Positions 50,898 through 62,258 of a stretch of DNA of 64,000 nt are shown here, piece by piece. Each line of letters starts with the position of its first letter. The stretch's first letter is position 1. The DNA is from Pectinophora gossypiella (lineage: Eukaryota > Arthropoda > Insecta > Lepidoptera > Gelechiidae), in assembly GCF_024362695.1 (NCBI RefSeq), contig NC_065429.1, positions 3,876,501 to 3,940,500 of the forward strand, read 5' to 3'. Both the position numbers and the translations under genes were made by a program. The notes beneath the pieces were generated by a model, which was given only the letters and a program-made list of their open reading frames with translations, searched no databases and was not told the origin of the DNA.

Positions 50898-51421
50898 CGA
50901 GTCAAACCATATCGATATTCAGATTATTTGTGGGGTAGGAAAATAATCGATACACAGTCGATTACCGGGAAACACTAAAGTAAACCCTTTAACGACTGAT
51001 CCCTAAACCATTTGACAGTAAATAATGGAATTGTACAAACACGCACGTAACAAATACCCAATGTATGTTTACAACCGTTTAACCTTTTTAGGATTATTCG
51101 AATTAAGAACGTCAATTAGCCATAGATGGTCATTTTACAAAATGAACACTTCGCCTTTGTCCTGTAAAGTTTAATTTATTTCTATGTAAATGTGTGTGCA
51201 ATTCCTTCATTCGCGCATTGCGTAGAATTGAAGTTTTTACTCCATTTTATACGTCTATTGGTTAGGGATTAAATTAATTGAGGAATATTTTTTACTTTAT
51301 AGTGTAATAAAATAAAATGTTACGTTCGACAGCTGTGTGCTGTGGCCAAGGTTCTATTCTCGGCTGGGCAAAGAGTTTGTTTAATTTAAATAAATAAATT
51401 TAAATTGTAATAAATGTTTCC
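50898..51421. other. AT-rich stretch, no feature seen
   Basis: A tRNA-like B-box scrap (AAGGTTCTATTCTCGGCTGG) near 51349. No gene. Confidence 0.4.
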
Positions 51422-51545
51422 TTTCCACTGGTTGCCTGGAAGAAATTGCTGCTTAGCAATAAGGCCGCCAACTTGTACTGTATCTATCGTCCATTTGTGT
51501 AAATTTATTTTATATGTTGTGTGCCATAAAGTATATTTGATTTAA
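51422..51545 (+). mobile_element. Tail-I copy
   Basis: TCCACTGGTTGCCTGGAAG, GCTTAGCAATAAGGCCGCC and CCATAAAGTATATTTGATTT. Confidence 0.7.
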
Positions 51546-51562
51546 TAGTCTGCCTATGCTGA

Positions 51563-51690
51563 ACTCACTAGGTACCCCCAGCACTGTTGTCTTAAATTTT
51601 GTACCGGGTGAGGGTCCTCAGCGCTCATTTGTCCGGCCAAGTAGTTAATGGCATAAGCGGCAAACCTAAAAAGTCACGTAAAAAAAGAAA
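51563..51690 (+). mobile_element. Tail-E copy
   Basis: ACTGTTGTCTTAAATTTTGT, GTCCGGCCAAGTAGTTAATG, AAAAGTCACGTAAAAAAAG. Confidence 0.75.
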
Positions 51691-51965
51691 AAAAAAGGAC
51701 TGGGAGTGTTTATCTTCCCGGGCATGTCGTCAAATCCGACAGAGTAATAATTGACCTTTATATAAAATTAGGTATAAGAATAAGAGAATATGAAATTACA
51801 AAATGCAAAATAAAAACTTTTGTTGATTTAAGAAATATATTATATTTTTTTTAGTTTCAGTAAAAACTATAATATCAATAAACGAAAATGAAAATTAAAA
51901 ATAAAGAAAAATGAATACCTTTACTAAAAGTATAAAAGAATTGTCAAAAAATGTCTTTCATAATT

Positions 51966-52312
51966 CACACATTCACACATTAACAGCCTCCGTGGTCTAG
52001 TGGTTAGAGCGTTACGCTCACGATCTGGAGGTCCGGGTTCGATTCCCGATGGGGACATTGTCGAAATCACTGTGTGAGACTGTCCTTTGTTTGGTAAGGA
52101 CTTTTCAGGCTTGAGTCACCTGATTGTCCGAAAAAGTAAGATGATTCCGTGCTTCGGAGGGCACGTTAAGCCGTTGGTCCCGGCTTTTGGCCGTAAAAAC
52201 ACCTCCACCAACCCGCACTGGAGCAGCGTGGTGGAGTATGCTCCATACCCCCTCCGGTTGATTGAGGGGAGGCCTGTGCCCAGCAGTGGGACGTATATAG
52301 GTATATTTATGT
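51966..52312 (+). mobile_element. SINE-B, full length, 15-bp TSD
   Basis: Flanked by ATGTCTTTCATAATT (51951-51965, 52313-52327). Head GCCTCCGTGGTCTAGTGGTT, B box CCGGGTTCGATTCCCGATGG, spacer GGACTTTTCAGGCTTGAG, core CCGTGCTTCGGAGGGCACG, tail GTGGGACGTATATAGG. About 17 extra bases (CACACATTCACACATTA) stand before the head. Internal Pol III boxes look intact, so this copy could be transcribed. Confidence 0.94.
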
Positions 52313-52327
52313 ATGTCTTTCATAATT

Positions 52328-52685
52328 ATTATACACTGCAATTTGTACATATTTAAATGTAATGTTTGTACCAATATTCTGTTTTGTGCAATAAATAACA
52401 ATTGTCATAAACAGGAAAAGACATTCACAAACATCTATATCTGTGTTCACAACTAAAAAAAAGCATCTTTTTTAAATTACATTGGACACTTCTTGCTTAC
52501 GGCGTTACTAACAGGAGCCCCCTACAGCGCAGTCATTAAAATCCAATAAATATACGATGGTCGTCGGTTCGACTCCCGATCGACATCTGTTGCCCTTGCC
52601 CTTATATTGATATGGGTTAAGAATGATTAGATCGGTCATTCTGTGGACAGTAAAAAAAATGGAGTAATGACTTTGACTATACGCT
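52328..52685. other. tRNA-like scrap, otherwise nothing
   Basis: GTCGGTTCGACTCCCGATCG at about 52563-52582 is B-box-like and may be an old SINE head. Confidence 0.4.
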
Positions 52686-52790
52686 ACAAATGCTTTATTG
52701 CACAGACAGAAAATACAAAACTAAAGAGAAACAAAAGAGTACAATAGACGGCCTTATGGCTAAGTAGCAATCTCTTCTCTTTTCCTTCAA
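52686..52790 (-). mobile_element. Tail-I copy
   Basis: CAAATGCTTTATTGCACAG at the 3' end; GACGGCCTTATGGCTAAGTA inside. Confidence 0.66.
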
Positions 52791-52891
52791 AAAAAAATTG
52801 AAAAAGTAAAAGGAAAATCTTTTTTTCTTCTTTATACTCGATCGTAAGACTTATTGCTTGTTGATGATGTGTCTTTTTGTACATTTTCCGT

Positions 52892-52972
52892 ATTGTATTA
52901 ACTACTTGGCCGCACAAATGGGGGGCGCTGTGCGCTCTCACCCGGTACAAACAATTAAGACAATAATACTGG
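52892..52972 (-). mobile_element. Tail-E scrap
   Basis: ATTAACTACTTGGCCGCAC and CTCTCACCCGGTACAAAC on the plus strand. Confidence 0.72.
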
Positions 52973-54364
52973 ATAGCAGGATGAGATATTATAACATATT
53001 ACCTAATTTTAATTAAATAACTCATTAAAAAGTTGTACAGCTACTGTTTCTTGGAATAACTCATGAATTACGCAATTCAAGGCTACGTTAAAAGTTTAAA
53101 AAACCAAGTTATCACTTTTACCTTATTCCTTAATTGGTCGTACAGAAAGTTTTCCGAGGTGAACCGATAACCTGTTGGCTTTATTATGACATTAAAGGTT
53201 TTTGAACGAACTTTTTTGCGTGGACACTTACACCAGTTTTTAAACGAAAATAATGTTTTATAAGTTACAACAACTCACGCCCGTAAAGCGCAGTAGGGTG
53301 AGCAGAGCTATGAATAAAGACAACTTGAAGCCAGTGTATAATACGAAGCCCCAAGATCGATATAATGAATATTATGGATTACTTTTTAAACAAAAACGTA
53401 ATATTTATTTGTAAGGTTTTTAACCCTGACAGAATTGATAAGATTGGTCATTGACCTCACAAACAATACGAGAGAAACTTTTTTTGCTCTAGCAGATTTA
53501 GGTATTTTTAATAATGGGGAATTATAAAAATAAAATTTTACGTCTAGCGTAGAACATTTTTTTTTATTCATTTTATATTTACACCGCCGTATTATTATTT
53601 TTATACAGATAATAAAAGCGACAAGTCAGATAGTTTAACAACGCCGATTTTTTTTTATTCTGTAAGTAATATATTTTTTTGTAAATTTAGAGTACTTACC
53701 TAGTTGCTGATACTTTTTTCACTTTTTATTTAGATATTCTATTTGCTTCTTACTGCTATGTTTTACTAGTCTACTCAACGAGCTTCTATATTCATAGCAC
53801 ATTGATAATTGGCATCGTTAGAACACAAGGTGTGAACCACTAGTCTTAACTAGACCCACAAGTCTCCTAAAACATGCAATGTTATACCTTACCGCAATGT
53901 AAATAAAAACTTTTCTATGGGGCTTTAAATAACACTTTAGTTTTGATATGTTGTTTAAATATTTTATATGCGAAGTCTCATAAAATGTGGAAAATTAAAC
54001 CTTATTGAAAGGTAGTAAAAGTTATGACAATGGACTTTATTTGCAACCCTCACATTACCTAAAAAATATAGTAATTTTAATAAAATGGCTACTATTTTAA
54101 CAATAATGGCGGTTTTTAACAGGCGTACTTAAAGGGTATTTCAAATAAGTTTTATATTTAAATGATTAACACGTAATAATTTACGTTAAACATTCGATTT
54201 ACAAAATTAAATGGAGTTGTTACAAAGAAAAAACTTAAATGGAGTTACGTTAAATGTATTGGATTGAAACCAGCGCTGGATGGCGCCATAACATGGCTCC
54301 ATGGCAGCACAAGCTGAGCCATTTCCTTTTGCCCGTATTCGCAATATTCATAATTAAGTACTTA
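52973..54364. other. AT-rich; rep-G and SINE-A scraps
   Basis: rep-G minus at about 53270-53375 (ACTCACGCCCGTAAAGC). A SINE-A scrap at about 53417-53473 (GATTGGTCATTGACCTCAC). The rest is very AT-rich with no frame. Confidence 0.45.
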
Positions 54365-54428
54365 GTTTATATAGCAAATGTACATTGTTACTGGCAATAA
54401 ATTTATTTTATTCTTATTCTTATTCTTA
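54365..54428 (+). mobile_element. LINE tail with TTATTC repeats
   Basis: GTTACTGGCAATAAATTTAT then TTATTC units. A sister copy stands at 61210-61256. Only the last 60 bp or so are recognisable. Confidence 0.45.
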
Positions 54429-54797
54429 AGTTGACATGTCATTTTTAACACTGGCCCCGATTCCTGCAAACACCGCCTAATTTTATTTTAAGTTATATCC
54501 GTCATTTTCATATCCGTCGAAAAGGAAAGGGACGGATGATTCACAGCTCTTAATTTTAGGAAGAATGAGTAAATGAATGTGTCGGGTTATTGACTGATGT
54601 AAAATTTTTAGACGGTTGGTTTAGATTTGTGCTTAAAATTGACGTGTGTTCCATAAATTTTATGCTTGTCAATTACCCGTCCCTTTCCTTTTCGGCGGAT
54701 AAGAAAATGACAGATATAACTTAAAATAAAATTAGATGGTATTTACAGGAATTAGCACCATTGTCACTATAATTTTTCGTAATCGTTTGCAACTTAG
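54429..54797. mobile_element. MITE-P split by MITE-S
   Basis: AGTTGACATGTCATTTTTAA and the start of CACTG at the left; TTGTCACTATAATTTTTCG, TAATCGTTTGCAACTTAG at the right. Removing MITE-S restores the usual MITE-P order. Confidence 0.72.
54454..54759 (-). mobile_element. MITE-S copy 5, internal deletion
   Basis: GGCCCCGATTCCTGCAAAC to GGAATTAGCACC; the part after GAATGAGTAAATGAATG is deleted up to TGTCGGGTTATTG. Confidence 0.84.
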
Positions 54798-55468
54798 TGA
54801 AAACCCGAAAGTGGTAGCTACATTTTGAGATTTGATGCCTTGCGTGTATAAGATCACGCTTATTTCCAATGGAGGTAGGTTGCAATTTTTTTTATTTATT
54901 TTTTTTGTAATGACTAAGTTTTTTTTTTATTTTCCTCAACTTATAGTTGATCTGTCTACCATAATAGATAAAGATTTCAAAAACAATTCACTGCACAAAT
55001 GTTCACACGATTTTATAGGTACAATAAAGGTAGGTACGTACTTTGCAACCTTAGAATCTAACAATCGCCAAGCGGAAAACTGTCCTCTATATTTACGGTC
55101 CATCCAAGATAATAGGCCTGGGACAAAAGAAAAAAAAATGACCATTGACAATCCCATGACAATGTGCGCTTACATCAATTATTATTTTAAAATAACAGTT
55201 TTGTCCGAACAAAATTTATTCACGCTTTGCTGCGTAAGCGTCGATGAGTGTGGATGTGTGTGAATGTGTGTAAATGTGTGTGAGTGTGTGTGAATATAGG
55301 ATGTTCGTTAAGGCGTTGATGATTGATTAATTACGGGAATTTGAATACTTTCTAAAGTTTGAATAGGTTTGTGAGTTTTATACAGGGTATAGGCAAAAGT
55401 CTTGCTTATCTTGAACTTGTGTTGTTTATTTGTGTGATTTATATTTTTTTGCCATGGACAAGCCATGT
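54798..55468. other. No supported gene; TGTG-rich run
   Basis: A 143-codon frame (54832-55263) is driven by poly-T and a rep-G relative and looks spurious. 55238-55300 is a TGTGTG(A/T)AATG-type imperfect microsatellite. Confidence 0.5.
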
Positions 55469-55965
55469 AGGAAACGATTACAGTGACAGTGATAAAAATA
55501 TATGTATTTCACATGTCGCCTTATATTAGTGTCAGTATTAATAATGTATGGGATCGACATAAGGTAACATAACATATCAATCCCATACATTTTTATCGCT
55601 GTCACTCTCTCTCGCACTCTAGCCATAGAGACAGCCAATCAGCTCGCGACACCAAACACTTCAGGACCCCGATACCGACCCCGCCGGCGTGGTCGACGAT
55701 TTCCCTCATTCAGCGCTTATCGCTATCGACCCACTAGGGTCGATTAATTCTTTCAAATATTTTTCCTCTCAGACGACGCCCTGAGCCGAGGTTCGCGCCC
55801 AACTGGGCACCCTCAGGCCTGTTGTCTTAAACGTTGTACCGGGTGAGAGCCTTCAGCGCTCCCCATTTGTCCGGCCAAGTAGTTAATGCCATCTGCGGAA
55901 AATCTACAATAAGTCACAAAAAAAAACTCTCTCTCGCTTTTCGAAACAGTTTGCAACTAGGCTGA
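55469..55965. mobile_element. MITE-P split by Tail-E
   Basis: AAACGATTACAGTGACAGTG, then ATCAATCCCATACATTTTTA and CGCTGTCACTCTCTCTCGC before the insertion; TTTTCGAAACAGTTTGCAAC after it. Confidence 0.8.
55616..55925 (+). mobile_element. Tail-E, 310 bp, 12-bp TSD
   Basis: ACTCTCTCTCGC at 55604-55615 and 55926-55937. Runs from ACTCTAGCCATAGAGACAGC to AATAAGTCAC and a 9-A tail. This proves a target-primed retroelement with 5' truncation. Confidence 0.92.
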
Positions 55966-55974
55966 GAGGGTAAA

Positions 55975-56085
55975 AAAGTCATCAAAACAATTCATCTTAA
56001 AAAACAACATTACTATTTAACATTTGTTGACATTGTGCACTTACAATATTGACTTTTAGATGAATTGCTTTTATGTGGCCTTTTC
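55975..56085. mobile_element. MITE-Q, decayed
   Basis: CAAAACAATTCATCTTAAAA and inverse TAGATGAATTGCTTTTATGT; the middle ATTGTGCACTTACAATATTG. Confidence 0.66.
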
Positions 56086-56870
56086 AGACACCCTCAGATA
56101 CTACTTATTAAGTAGTTTTCATGAAGTAAGGCTTGGTTTAGTGCGAAAAATTCGACTAATAACTTAGAAAACATGCAAAACATCAACAACTGTTGTTGTG
56201 TCAAAACTGTCAACAATACATATTGTTGTATTTTGATAAAAAAAAATATTGTATGTATTTTTTTATTTATTAATAAATATAACAAAATATATATATTTTT
56301 TTTGTTTTTATAGCACTCATCCGTGATTAGGAAAACTAACAAATACAATTTTTAGAAAAAAAATGTGTTAATATTTTTCCCACTGCTGGAAAAAAAAATC
56401 TTTGATGAGTGAGGTCACTTCATCAGGCCTCGTACATATGTCCAGATGATTATTATACAGTATCTAGGATGCACTTTTAAGAGTAATTGAAAATAAATAT
56501 TAAAATTATAATATTTTCTTGACAAACACATGTATGGTCACCCTGTATATATGGCGGCGTGTTTATGCACATCAATTATAAAGGCACCGCGCGGAACCGT
56601 CAGAGGGACGCCGCGGAGGTCGACTGATGATGACTGTACCTTCACGCCATGCCCATTGCAGGGTAGGCAGCGAGATAAACATGATCAATGAATAGCGAAT
56701 TTACTTAAGTAATCATTATCGCACGTAACACTGAACGTAATTGCTCTAACTTAAGGATTCCGTTACTAGTATGGCTACAAGTTACAAGTTATTTTCTGGC
56801 AGCTTGTGGTTATGCCTATCGAGTTACAAGTGATACATTTAGGAGTTTTTGTAACAACCGTTCAAGCAAC
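56086..56870. other. AT-rich; no gene seen
   Basis: A G+C-rich patch at 56570-56630 (CACCGCGCGGAACCGTCAGA) stands out but encodes nothing recognisable. LINE-2 scrap near 56655 (GCAGGGTAGGCAGCG). Confidence 0.4.
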
Positions 56871-57209
56871 ATCGTCTCCCTAGCATTGTCCCGTTTTTGA
56901 CAGGGTCCGCTTACCTAACTTGAAAATTTGACAAGTTCGTTTTTTTACACAAGCGACTGCCCGTTTGACCTTCCAACCCTCGAAGGGAAAACCAGCCCAA
57001 TACACGTTAGCTCACATATCTCCGAAAATACCTTGCTCGGGAACATGGGTTTCCTCACGATGTTTTCCTTCACCGCAGAGTACGTGATAATCATTTATGA
57101 TCCAAACATGAATTCGAAAATAAATTCAACAAGTTTAGGCCTGTGCTGGATTCGAACCTGCGTGCTCAAAGTGAGAGGCAAGTGTTCTACCAACTGAGCT
57201 ACCAATTCC
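56871..57209 (-). mobile_element. SINE-D, full length, 18-bp TSD
   Basis: 339 bp, between AACAACCGTTCAAGCAAC (56853-56870) and AACAACCGTTTAAGCAAC (57210-57227), one mismatch. Same length as 42890-43228. B box complement GGATTCGAACCTGCGTGC; an internal deletion of CAATCATTGG is balanced by small insertions. Confidence 0.94.
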
Positions 57210-57227
57210 AACAACCGTTTAAGCAAC

Positions 57228-57583
57228 GAACTTTTTTATTTAACTTAACTATTAAGTGCTACACGACATTTTTATCTATACTCTACACACATGTCCAATG
57301 ACATATATATCTACTTACAAAAAGTAACAAGAAAACGAATGCTTAAACGCTTAATTGCTTGTCTTAATTGCAGAAACAAGAACATTTGTATTAAGTACTT
57401 ATCTATAACTTAATATTGGTATTGCTGTTTTGTTGTCGCCGAACGAAGTAAAGACTCCTTCGGCCAAAACTCTATGGTCCAGTCCCTTAAAAAGAAACAT
57501 AATGGCGGACATTTTTAAGAAGAAAACCAGAAAAGAAAACAGTTGACGATCGGGAGCTAAAAGATTGGTCATGGCTGAACTAC
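57228..57583. other. No feature recognised
   Basis: A minus-strand frame (57399-57614) ends in MITE-Q and lacks domain character. Confidence 0.4.
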
Positions 57584-57641
57584 AGGGGGGGTTGAAATGG
57601 CCACATCGAAGCAATTCTTCTAAGAAAGCAATATTGCAATT
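57584..57641. mobile_element. MITE-Q left arm
   Basis: GGGGGGGTTGAAATGGCCAC, ATCGAAGCAATTCTTCTAAG, AAAGCAATATTGCAATTTT. The right arm is absent. Confidence 0.75.
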
Positions 57642-57982
57642 TTATCTCCCAGATATTATTAATTTTATTAGTCGTGTTGAATAAATACTGGTAATTGGTA
57701 GATAATCGAAACAAATGTAACTGTATAATGAATGTTGGATGTCGATATAAATTTGAATAAACTAATATGGTTTTTCTTTAATAGGTTGTAACATAATTTA
57801 AGCTCACCACTGTTTACCCAATAGGGATAGTCAGAGATAGATGAAAAGTTAACCAGGGTTGATGAGGTCAGTCATTGACCTTACAATAGTAGAAGACTGA
57901 TTTTTTTTGTTAGACCAACGTGTTAAGCTTTAATGTTATTGCTGTTTGTAATAACACAATATAATAATAACACAATATAATA

Positions 57983-58160
57983 TAATTATCTTCTTCTTAT
58001 CGTTTGGGTTGTGAGGTGGAGTACCAGCCTCAAGAACCCTGGTGTCAGGGTTACTATTGAGCCGCCAAAGGCCCCTGACATGGCTCATGCAACGATTACT
58101 CACTTACATCAGTAAGTAGTAACCGGAATCAAGACCAACGGGTGAAGCATGGAGTTACTT
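57983..58160 (-). mobile_element. SINE-A 3' part
   Basis: ATCGTTTGGGTTGTGAGGTG, GAGCCGCCAAAGGCCCC, CATCAGTAAGTAGTAACCGG. A further scrap (plus) is at 57849-57895. Confidence 0.85.
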
Positions 58161-58429
58161 TTTAATTAATACCTTCTTAATTCCACCAAAGGCTTGCATA
58201 TGGTGGTGTATTAATGAGTATTTAACGACCATTAATTCATTATTTTATGGTATTTTAATTTATGATACCAGCACATAAAATTCTGCCGTTAAATGCCTTA
58301 GTGTAACCTTTGATAATAAAAGTACTTACCACTTTTTCTACTTCAGTGTTTTAGAAAATAAAAAGGTCTTTGTAATAAAATTTCATGAAAAACATAACAT
58401 AAGCTGACGACTATATCCCTATTGGGGTA
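58161..58429. other. AT-rich stretch, no feature seen
   Basis: No frame or repeat match. Confidence 0.4.
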
Positions 58430-58550
58430 GTCAGAGGTACATCCATCGCGAGATGAACTAAGTACCCACACCTCACAGAGCTTTCTGTTAGACCTACGTG
58501 TCGGATGAGCCGTATCGCCGTCGATAATGGTCGAGCCAACTGTGTTATTG
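58430..58550 (-). mobile_element. rep-H fragment
   Basis: GAGGTACATCCATCGCGAG, GAACTAAGTACCCACACCTC, GAGCCGTATCGCCGTCGATA. Confidence 0.65.
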
Positions 58551-58689
58551 AAAATTGCAAATGGCTGTCTATATTGAAAAAATACATCCTAATAAAATAA
58601 TTCTTAGAAAAAAGTTATTAAAATCATCCGGATATAATAATTAATAGGTAATTAGTACCTACTTAAGAAGACCTCCTGATTATGTGGGT

Positions 58690-58866
58690 AATGTTACAAC
58701 CAAACTAAATACTATACCAGAGCTTAGACCTAGAGGATGACCAACAACAAGATGGGCGGATGTGGTCAAAAAGGACCTGTCCATGTGCAATGTCTCCGAG
58801 AACGACACGTCTGATAGAGCGAAGAAGGCAGACCCCACCATCAGATGGGAATAAGAAATGCCAAGG
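58690..58866 (+). pseudogene. RTE-like LINE C-terminus, third type
   Basis: Frame from 58726: RPRG, stop, PTTRWADVVKKDLSMCNVSE and NDTSDRAKKADPTIRWE with a stop at 58852. The pattern RPRGRPxxRWxDxVKxD..CNV..xDxxDRAKW..x.RKADP is familiar from insect RTE-like proteins. The copy has a stop in the RPRGRP block and a deletion after DRAK. A GA-repeat follows (58867-58880). Confidence 0.65.
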
Positions 58867-58880
58867 AGAGAGAGAGAGAG

Positions 58881-59045
58881 TTTAAATACCTACTTACTAA
58901 AAAAATAAATATTTAATATATGACGTAAGACATCCATTTTAAATTCATCTATTCTTTTTATAATCATTGTTTTTGTGTGTACAATCATAGCAATATCATG
59001 TACCCACTTTAGAACCCTGTCGCACTATCATATTTGACATACAAT
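58881..59045. other. AT-rich, nothing seen
   Basis: Ends with ACAAT repeats at 59040-59056. Confidence 0.4.
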
Positions 59046-59180
59046 ACAATACAATACAAATACACTTTATTGCACCAAAATAAAAAGAAATAATTACAAA
59101 AAGTCTCTTAACTAAGTACATGGCAAATGGCGGCCTTATCGCTTAAAGCGATTTCTTCCAGACAACCATAAGGTGAGGAA
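59046..59180 (-). mobile_element. Tail-I copy, long
   Basis: AATACACTTTATTGCACC at the 3' end; GGCGGCCTTATCGCTTAAAG and CGATTTCTTCCAGACAACC inside, the complement of the CTGGAAGAAATCG landmark. Confidence 0.72.
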
Positions 59181-59705
59181 AAAGGTAAAAAAAAATAAAA
59201 AAAAAATTGAAAGATTGCGGGTACAAACTATGCATACAACTTAACAACAAATATATGCAAATAAATATATAACATACTTACAAATATAATATATACCTAA
59301 CCTATATACATAACCTAGCATATATACCTACTTATATAAATAGTACACACAAAATACCTAATAATAAGCAACTCAAGAGATTTAGACGATTACACTTCAT
59401 CCTAAAAACAGAACCATTAACAATTCTTCCTTTATAAAAAAAAAATAGAAAAAAAACAAAAAGAAAAAAAAAAGGATATAAGAGTAACCTCGGAGTACAT
59501 ACATGAGGCACATATATGACATATATGAGGCTTACGGTTTAAATTGTCAAAAAAGTTAATGTGACATGGTTGCAAAGTGTGTACATATTAGTTCTCGTGA
59601 CCGTACTGTTTTCGTTAAATAGATGGCCCTGTTCGAAGCACGCGTCCCTTCATATCGTATAGTCCCCGGTTTGATTCCCGGTTCGGACTCTAAACGACTG
59701 AATTC
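59181..59705. other. AT-rich; tRNA-like scrap
   Basis: A-rich runs at 59190-59215 and 59430-59475. CCCCGGTTTGATTCCCGGTT at 59667-59686 is B-box-like and could be another SINE head on the plus strand (from about 59625). Confidence 0.4.
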
Positions 59706-59716
59706 GACTTTTAGTT

Positions 59717-60047
59717 CTTCTTCTTCTATCGTGTGGGCTGTGAGGTGGATCACCAACCCCATCAACCTTGGTGTCAGGTTTGCTATTGTACCGCCAAATG
59801 CCCTGACATGGCTCATGTAACGACTAGTAACTTGCATCAGTAAGTAGTAAACGGGACCAACGGCTTAACGTGTCATCCGCGGCACGGATCATCTTACTTT
59901 CGGACATTGAGGTGATCAGCCTGTAATGTGCTAACCAAACTAGGGATCACAAAGTGATTTTAGTGATTTGTCCCCACTGGGATTTGAACCCGGGACATCC
60001 GGATCATGAGCCGAACGCTCAAAGCACTGGACCACGGAGGCCGTTAA
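59717..60047 (-). mobile_element. SINE-A, full length, 11-bp TSD
   Basis: 331 bp between GACTTTTAGTT at 59706-59716 and 60048-60058. Tail complement CTTCTTCTTCTATCGTG, core CGGCTTAACGTGTCATCC, B box complement GGGATTTGAACCCGGGAC, head end CACGGAGGCCGTTAA. Confidence 0.94.
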
Positions 60048-60058
60048 GACTTTTAGTT

Positions 60059-60704
60059 TGAACTCATGTTTGGACCATAGATAATTTATATCACGTGCTT
60101 TCCAGGATTTCTGCGCGGTCATTGGCAAAAGGCTCGCCCACTATTACATGGGACTTGAACATAGCTGGCGAGGAGTGGGTGTACTAATCATCATCCTCAT
60201 CCAAGCCGTGTCCGGCGACGGCGACTCCTAAATGTCTATCCCAGGTCGATGTTATGATAATACACTTCTGCCAACCCCTTCGGGGACACAGAGTGATTTT
60301 ATGTTATTCTTATCATTGTGTTATAGAGTTAAATAACATTCGTAATCCATTTACCTAGTTAAATACTCAATAAAAATTAACTAAACGTTAACAATTAGAA
60401 TTAAACTTGACTCACAATTAACAATTATAACAACTTAATTAACACAAACTATCTATTTAGCAATTATTTCGTATGGCAGTGTAAATTTTAAATAATTTGT
60501 ATGGTAATATGATGTAAGAGTTTATGTTTCAAATATTTTATAATGAGTTTAATGACTACGATTACAGCACAGATCATGTCAAGATATAGACACCGACTGC
60601 TATCGTTAAGCTATAATCATGTAGCTACTTATTTATTTACATTATCAGGCTTTTAAATGTTTATGAGGTAGTTTTAGCAGAATCATCACTTCACTAATTT
60701 AAGA
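60059..60704. other. Scraps of LINE-2 3' end, otherwise nothing
   Basis: CATAGCTGGCGAGGAGTGGG at about 60160 (LINE-2 complement) and CCAACCCCTTCGGGGACACA at about 60274. AT-rich after 60310. Confidence 0.45.
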
Positions 60705-60880
60705 ACCACGCTCTTGGAAAAATAAAGCAGTGGTTTCCCTCTTGCCTTCCACCCCGCAGTACTCTGTCTGACGCGAGTGTGATGGAGCCCAGAGTAGTCT
60801 ATTTCAACACTGTACTAGGACTCCTGTCCTCCGCCTCTGAATAGTACTGACTGTTACTTCTGCCCTCTGTCAGGTAAGTA
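60705..60880 (-). mobile_element. SINE-J
   Basis: CTAATTTAAGAACCACGCTC (RTE-like tail complement), AGCAGTGGTTTCCCTCTTGC, CAGTACTCTGTCTGACGCG and CCTGTCCTCCGCCTCTGAA. Confidence 0.7.
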
Positions 60881-61703
60881 GAATACTTACTATTAAGTAG
60901 TAACATTGGCTGTTATAACGCACTAATAAAGTCTTCTTTATCTAACGTATAGGTTGCTTTATCAGCGAAGTGGTAAAACACGGCAAAATTAATTTCCCGA
61001 CCTACTACTAGTACCTAGGAACACGGGCAAACAATGTATATGTCATTCTTGACAGTAATAAATTTACAAATGTATATTTAAACGATTTATTTGTGTATCT
61101 AAACGATTATCATAGGTTCAAAGGCCAGCTGGACTCACAAATTGATTTAAATCTAAATGAGTTACTTTCCAGGCTACAGTCCTTAAAAACAATAAATATG
61201 GTGTTGTATGTTAATTGTTACTAGCAATAAATTTATTTTATTCTTATTCTTATCGTATGAATATGAAGTTATAATTTATTTATTTACCTATTTCCTCATT
61301 TCTCAGGTAAGTACATAACTATTCAAAAAAATATAATGTGATGGTAGAAACATATCTACATAAACTCACGGCTGTTCCCCACCAGGGTAAGCAGAGACTA
61401 TGTATTGCTGTGCGTCTATACGTAAACTGTTCTGTGCCATACCATCAGATCGGTATCAGATTTTAGTACGGGTTAATTACTATATTGTGTCAGTTTGTAA
61501 TCCGTTTAGTGCACAATTTTGCATACCCAACGAGGCATAAAAACGGAAGATTAGTGTGATTTTCATTTAATTGCAATTGTTTTATACGAAAATGTAGTGT
61601 GGTTCACCAAAATACCAGGCGAATAAATATAAGTAATATATTTAAGTTAGTATAATGAAGCAGAGTGGAAACTCTGCACATACTGGCCTCACAGTTGCTT
61701 TTC
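60881..61703. other. AT-rich; LINE tail scrap
   Basis: 61210-61256 is GTTACTAGCAATAAATTTAT then TTATTC units, like 54365-54428. A rep-G relative is at about 61365-61395 (CCACCAGGGTAAGCAGAG). Confidence 0.45.
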
Positions 61704-61876
61704 GTGCAATCCGAAGAACTGAACATCTTACTTTCGGACAATCAGGTGATCAGCCTATAATGTCCTAACCAAACTAGGGATCGCAAAGTGATTTATGTGA
61801 TTTGTCCTCACCGGGATTCGAACCCGGGACCTCCGGATCGAGAGCACAACGCTCAACCACTGGACCACAGAGGCCG
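61704..61876 (-). mobile_element. SINE-A head half
   Basis: CTTTCGGACAATCAGGTGAT, ATCGCAAAGTGATTTATGTG, CGGGATTCGAACCCGGGACC, GACCACAGAGGCCGC. The tail half is missing. Confidence 0.86.
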
Positions 61877-62258
61877 CCTCACCCGCATCATAAATCAGTA
61901 GGGTGTATGTCCTTTCCAATGTATTAAACTTCATATCTTTGGACAGATAACCTGTAAAAGAAGTGTATATTTCTAGTTATTTTTATAATATCTAGTTAAC
62001 CTCGACTAGTTATTGAATAATTACAAACTCGAGCACAAAATGTATCTAATTCTGCACTATTAAACTTTATATTAATAGTCCTAGATAATAAATACCTATT
62101 GAAATTACAATATTAATTTAATTAAAGTTTATACTTTATAAATCGGTCGTCGAGATTTACATAGAATTGATTAAGTACCAACCTGTAGAAGTATCCTCAA
62201 CCAGCAATCATTCAAAACCTAAAGGTGAGCAGTTTGAATCCCAGTTGAGTTAAAAAAT
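61877..62258. other. AT-rich stretch, no feature seen
   Basis: No frame or repeat match. Confidence 0.4.

Noticed and set aside
51982..52060. tRNA gene candidate (good A and B boxes)
   Set aside because: It is the head of a full-length SINE-B with a 15-bp duplication; the acceptor stem does not pair.
54832..55263. 143-codon open frame
   Set aside because: Rich in F, I, K and Y from poly-T tracts, starts in a repeat and ends in a TGTG microsatellite. No domain, no start context.
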